Source: Halomonas sp. DQ26W (GTDB taxonomy: Bacteria; Pseudomonadota; Gammaproteobacteria; Pseudomonadales; Halomonadaceae). Taken from it: a stretch of 64,000 bases of DNA. Below are positions 61,399-64,000 of this stretch, piece after piece. Within the stretch, counting starts at the first letter, position 1; each line of letters starts with the position of its first letter. Under the pieces are notes generated by a model. That model did no database searches. It worked only from the letters and a program-made list of their open reading frames with translations, and was not told the DNA's origin. The position numbers and the translations under genes were made by a program. The stretch spans positions 1 to 64,000 of the forward strand of contig NZ_QPKI01000013.1 of NCBI RefSeq assembly GCF_003339685.1, in the 5' to 3' direction.

Positions 61399-62116
61399 GG
61401 CGCAGGAAGTCCTTCAGCCGAGGGTTACTGTCACTTGAGAGGATTTCTTGGGGGTGACCATCCACCGCGATCTTACCGTTCTCCATGAAGATCAGCCGTG
61501 AGCCGACCTGCTTGGCAAACGACATTTCATGGGTTACTACCACCATGGTCATGCCTTCCTCAGCCAGGTCACGCATGACATTCAACACCTCCTGCTTGAG
61601 CTCCGGGTCGAGCGCTGAGGTGGGTTCGTCGAACAGCATCACCTTGGGTTTGACGGCCAGCGCCCGGGCGATAGCGACACGCTGCTGCTGCCCGCCGGAG
61701 AGCTCGTTGGGAAAATGGTCGGCACGATCCTTGAGCCCGACCTTGTCGAGCAGAGCCAACGCCTGAGCCCTGGCCTCGCGTGTGGACTGCCCGCGTACAT
61801 GCTTGGGTCCGAAGGCGACGTTATCCAGCGCCGTCAGCTGAGGAAAGAGGTTGAACTGCTGGAATACCATGCCAGCCTCCTGACGAATCTCGCGCAGCTT
61901 GGCATAGCCAGCCAGTACGCTGATCTCGTCTACCAGCAAGTCGCCGCCGGTGATCATCTCCAGGCCATTGATGCAACGCAGCAGAGTCGATTTTCCTGAA
62001 CCGGAAGGCCCGATCAATACGACCACTTCGCCCTGGTCGATATTGAGGTCGACCTCGTCGAGTACCTTGAGCGCACCGAAATGCTTGGAGACGTTCTTGA
62101 ACTCGATGATGCTCAT
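61388..62116 (-). CDS. Amino-acid ABC transporter ATPase (GlnQ type)
   Basis: 242 residues. Walker [21 protein letters not shown], signature [17 protein letters not shown], Walker [22 protein letters not shown]-loop [19 protein letters not shown]. Start [14 protein letters not shown] at 62116, overlapping the permease by four bases. Polar amino-acid uptake group. Confidence 0.94.
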   Translation of the reverse strand: MSIIEFKNVSKHFGALKVLDEVDLNIDQGEVVVLIGPSGSGKSTLLRCINGLEMITGGDLLVDEISVLAGYAKLREIRQEAGMVFQQFNLFPQLTALDNVAFGPKHVRGQSTREARAQALALLDKVGLKDRADHFPNELSGGQQQRVAIARALAVKPKVMLFDEPTSALDPELKQEVLNVMRDLAEEGMTMVVVTHEMSFAKQVGSRLIFMENGKIAVDGHPQEILSSDSNPRLKDFLRHVH

Positions 62117-62769
62117 AGGATCTTCATCCTTCTCTCGATGTAACGCAGCATCAGGGTGAGGGTGCCGGTCATGATCAGGTACATGACCGCGATGGCACTC
62201 CATATCTCCACGGCACGGAAATTGGCCGCCATGATCTCCTGGCCGGTCCGGGTCAGCTCACTGACGCCGATCACGATGAACAGCGACGTGTCCTTCAGGC
62301 TGATGATGAACTGGTTGCCCAGTGGGGGGATCAGCCGGCGGAATGCCAGCGGCCCGACGATATGCACCAATACCTTCCAGCGCGGCAGGCCCAGCGCCAG
62401 GCCGGCTTCGGCAAGCCCACGGCTGATCGATTGCAGTGAGCCTCGGACAATCTCGGCAATATAGGCGCCGGCATTGATGATGATGGCGATCATTGCCGCC
62501 GTCAGGGGGTCGATGCGAATACTGGCCAGTACGGGCAAGGCGAAGTAGAGGAACATCACCTGCACCACGATGGGCGTTCCGCGAATCACCTCGATGTAGA
62601 TCATTGCCGTGTAGTTGAGTAGCCAGTTGCCGTAGGTTCGCATGAGGCCGGCGATACCGCCGACCACCATGCCACCGACCAGCCCGACCAGGGTGATGAA
62701 AAGCGTCATCTTGGCACCATTCAGCAACTGCGGCATGAAGGTGGCGATGACCGACCAATCTGTATTCAT
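62113..62769 (-). CDS. Amino-acid ABC transporter permease (GlnP/HisM type)
   Basis: 218 residues with about five membrane helices, e.g. [20 protein letters not shown]. The EAA loop reads [20 protein letters not shown], and the HisM-type segment is [20 protein letters not shown]. Only one permease gene is present, so it may act as a homodimer. It sits 51 bases after the binding-protein gene. Confidence 0.93.
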   Translation of the reverse strand: MNTDWSVIATFMPQLLNGAKMTLFITLVGLVGGMVVGGIAGLMRTYGNWLLNYTAMIYIEVIRGTPIVVQVMFLYFALPVLASIRIDPLTAAMIAIIINAGAYIAEIVRGSLQSISRGLAEAGLALGLPRWKVLVHIVGPLAFRRLIPPLGNQFIISLKDTSLFIVIGVSELTRTGQEIMAANFRAVEIWSAIAVMYLIMTGTLTLMLRYIERRMKIL

Positions 62770-62820
62770 CGTGTACCTCGGTTTTCGTCAGGGTGTCGTG
62801 AGGAAGGGCAGTGGCCTGTC

Positions 62821-63558
62821 TCACTCGCCCGGGCGTGTACCGAACCACTTCTCATAGATCTCGTCATAACGGCCATCGTCACGCATGGCCGCAAGCGATG
62901 CGTTAACGTCCTCGACCAGTTCGCTGCCCTTGGGAAAGCCGATGCCGTACTCGTGGGCCATCATCTGCTCGCCAACAGCCTTGACCTGGCCATCGCCGGC
63001 GGTAGCGATGTAATAGAGCACGTTGGGGGTATCGTGCATGGCGGCGTCGACACGGTCCGAACGTAGTTCCAGATAGGCGTTGTCGATATTGGGCAGCAGG
63101 CGCAGTTCGGTTTCGCTGAAGTGCTCCTGGGCATAGTCGGCGGCGGAAGTACCCATGCGTAGGGCAATTCTCTTGCCGGCCAGGTCCGCGGTGGTCTCTA
63201 TCTCACTGTCTATCGGGACCATCAGAGTGAAACCGCTATCGTAGTAGCCGTCGGAGAAGTCGATGACCTCGGCACGGTCCTCACGGATGGTGATGCCGGC
63301 TAGGGCGACATCGACCTGATTGGTCTGCAGGGCCGGGATGATTCCCGAGAAATCCATGGGGCGCAGCTCGTAGTCCCAGCCATTGTCCTGGGCGATGGCG
63401 TCCCACATATCGATGTCGAAGCCAACGTATTCCCCATCCTGCATGAATTCGAAGGGTACGAAGGCGGTATCGGTGGCAACGATCAATTTGTCCGCTGTGG
63501 CGGCAGAAGCGACGGCCAGGGAGAGGCCGAGGGCGGACCAGGTAATTAATTGCTTCAT
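62821..63558 (-). CDS. Amino-acid ABC transporter substrate-binding protein
   Basis: 245 residues. Signal peptide (1-22, [13 protein letters not shown]), then a family 3 solute-binding fold: [52 protein letters not shown], with Arg in [17 protein letters not shown] (binds the ligand carboxylate). Typical of GlnH/HisJ. First gene of the operon; the ligand might be an amidated or acylated amino acid given the C45 gene. Confidence 0.93.
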   Translation of the reverse strand: MKQLITWSALGLSLAVASAATADKLIVATDTAFVPFEFMQDGEYVGFDIDMWDAIAQDNGWDYELRPMDFSGIIPALQTNQVDVALAGITIREDRAEVIDFSDGYYDSGFTLMVPIDSEIETTADLAGKRIALRMGTSAADYAQEHFSETELRLLPNIDNAYLELRSDRVDAAMHDTPNVLYYIATAGDGQVKAVGEQMMAHEYGIGFPKGSELVEDVNASLAAMRDDGRYDEIYEKWFGTRPGE

Positions 63559-63629
63559 GATGTATTCCTCTTGTCATTGTTGTGCAATGTCATGGTTGTG
63601 CGGTGCAGAAATGCCATTTACAGCATCCT

Positions 63630-63673
63630 GCAAATATATTTGCCTAAATTTTACTAATGAGCAATATTTTTGC
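63630..63673. promoter_or_regulatory. Two palindromic sites upstream of the ABC operon
   Basis: GCAAATATATTTGC (63630-63643) is a perfect 14-bp palindrome; GCAATATTTTTGC (63661-63673) is a looser version 31 bases on. They lie in an AT-rich stretch 72 bases before the binding-protein start and could bind the RpiR-type regulator encoded at the operon's end. The remaining bases to 63908 contain open frames on both strands that I cannot identify. Confidence 0.45.
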
Positions 63674-63908
63674 GTAAAAAAATGTTTCAGTCAGCGTCGC
63701 ATCGGTTCGCCATGCGCAAATGCAGTGCTGCTGAAACAGGCTGGCCTGATATACGTTGAAGTAGCGGCGGGCAATTTCGTCCATGGCTGTCCATACTGGG
63801 ATGCGTGGGTCGCGCTTGCGCAGGCACGCTCCCTGGCCTTTGCTGAAAGGCGTTTGACGATTTATAACAAGACATTGCAACCATAAACGTTGCAGAGAGG
63901 TATTTGCC

Positions 63909-64000
63909 ATGCACGATCCTTTTGTTACTCCCACTGGACCGAGACGATACGGCCAAGCCAGTCACTTGTTGGCGGCGGGCCTGCTGGTGTTTGCTCTCTC
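63909..64000 (+). CDS. Start of a gene cut off by the window end
   Basis: ATG 63909 preceded by GAGAGG. The 30 codons seen read MHDPFVTPTGPRRYGQASHL and then LAAGLLVFAL, the beginning of a membrane helix or signal sequence. Direction is opposite to the ABC operon, so it may share the regulatory region. Function cannot be told. Confidence 0.5.
   Translation, partial: MHDPFVTPTGPRRYGQASHLLAAGLLVFAL

Noticed and set aside
63644-63934. Minus-strand frame containing MDEIARRYFNVYQASLF
   Set aside because: No ribosome site, no recognised family, and it covers the probable regulatory region of the ABC operon.

Overview
The window looks like chromosomal DNA of a halophilic gammaproteobacterium of the Halomonadaceae (Halomonas or a close relative). 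This rests on gene order and protein character: a lepA-lepB-rnc-era-recO-pdxJ-acpS run, gacS divergent from cysM-rlmD-relA-mazG-ppc, an algU-mucA-mucB-mucD locus, high GC, and a generally acidic proteome. The family assignment is inferred, because no rRNA or tRNA gene lies in the window.

Region 1 (1-9.8 kb): the end of etfA, a manganese-type superoxide dismutase, and a TonB2-type energy-transduction operon (DUF3450, TtpC-like, ExbB, ExbD, TonB) that would power outer-membrane uptake. Two tiny overlapping genes oppose tonB, followed by the helicases rhlB and dinG. Region 2 (9.8-33 kb): housekeeping core. aroG is divergent from the envelope-stress locus algU-mucA-mucB-mucD. Next come translation, secretion and RNA genes (lepA to acpS), gacS, then cysteine synthesis, rRNA methylation, stringent response (relA, mazG) and PEP carboxylase. 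Many start and stop codons overlap by 1-4 bases, so these genes are probably co-translated.

Region 3 (33-50.2 kb): outer-membrane protein, panE-like reductase, topB, an ABC1 kinase-like protein, a SEC-C protein, an AmpG-like permease, rfaH, an FKBP isomerase, a 38-residue membrane protein, a group II intron relic, a lytic transglycosylase, proS, a lipoprotein, a MoxR/VWA pair and a hydroxyacid dehydrogenase-like protein.

Region 4 (50.2-57.1 kb) is an accessory 'graveyard'. It holds a decayed BREX protease gene (brxL), three 17-bp iterons, a possible structured RNA, a 606-bp repeat element, fragments of an ABC exporter and a thioredoxin gene, a 160-bp MITE flanked by CTAG, and a frameshifted small gene. 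Intact yejK, an ABC-2 transporter pair, ppiC and a DUF1330 gene lie among them.

Region 5 (57.1-64 kb): a secreted protein, a short-chain dehydrogenase, a membrane-anchored glutaredoxin and an overlapping five-gene operon: binding protein, permease, ATPase, C45-type acyltransferase/peptidase and RpiR-type regulator. Palindromes upstream of this operon may be its operator. A truncated gene starts at the right edge.

Four dispersed non-coding repeat families recur. Family A (about 980, 42871, 51339) has terminal inverted repeats, and every copy begins directly after the T-tract of an intrinsic terminator. This is the most unusual pattern in the window. Family D lies just upstream of both helicase genes and was interrupted elsewhere by the MITE.
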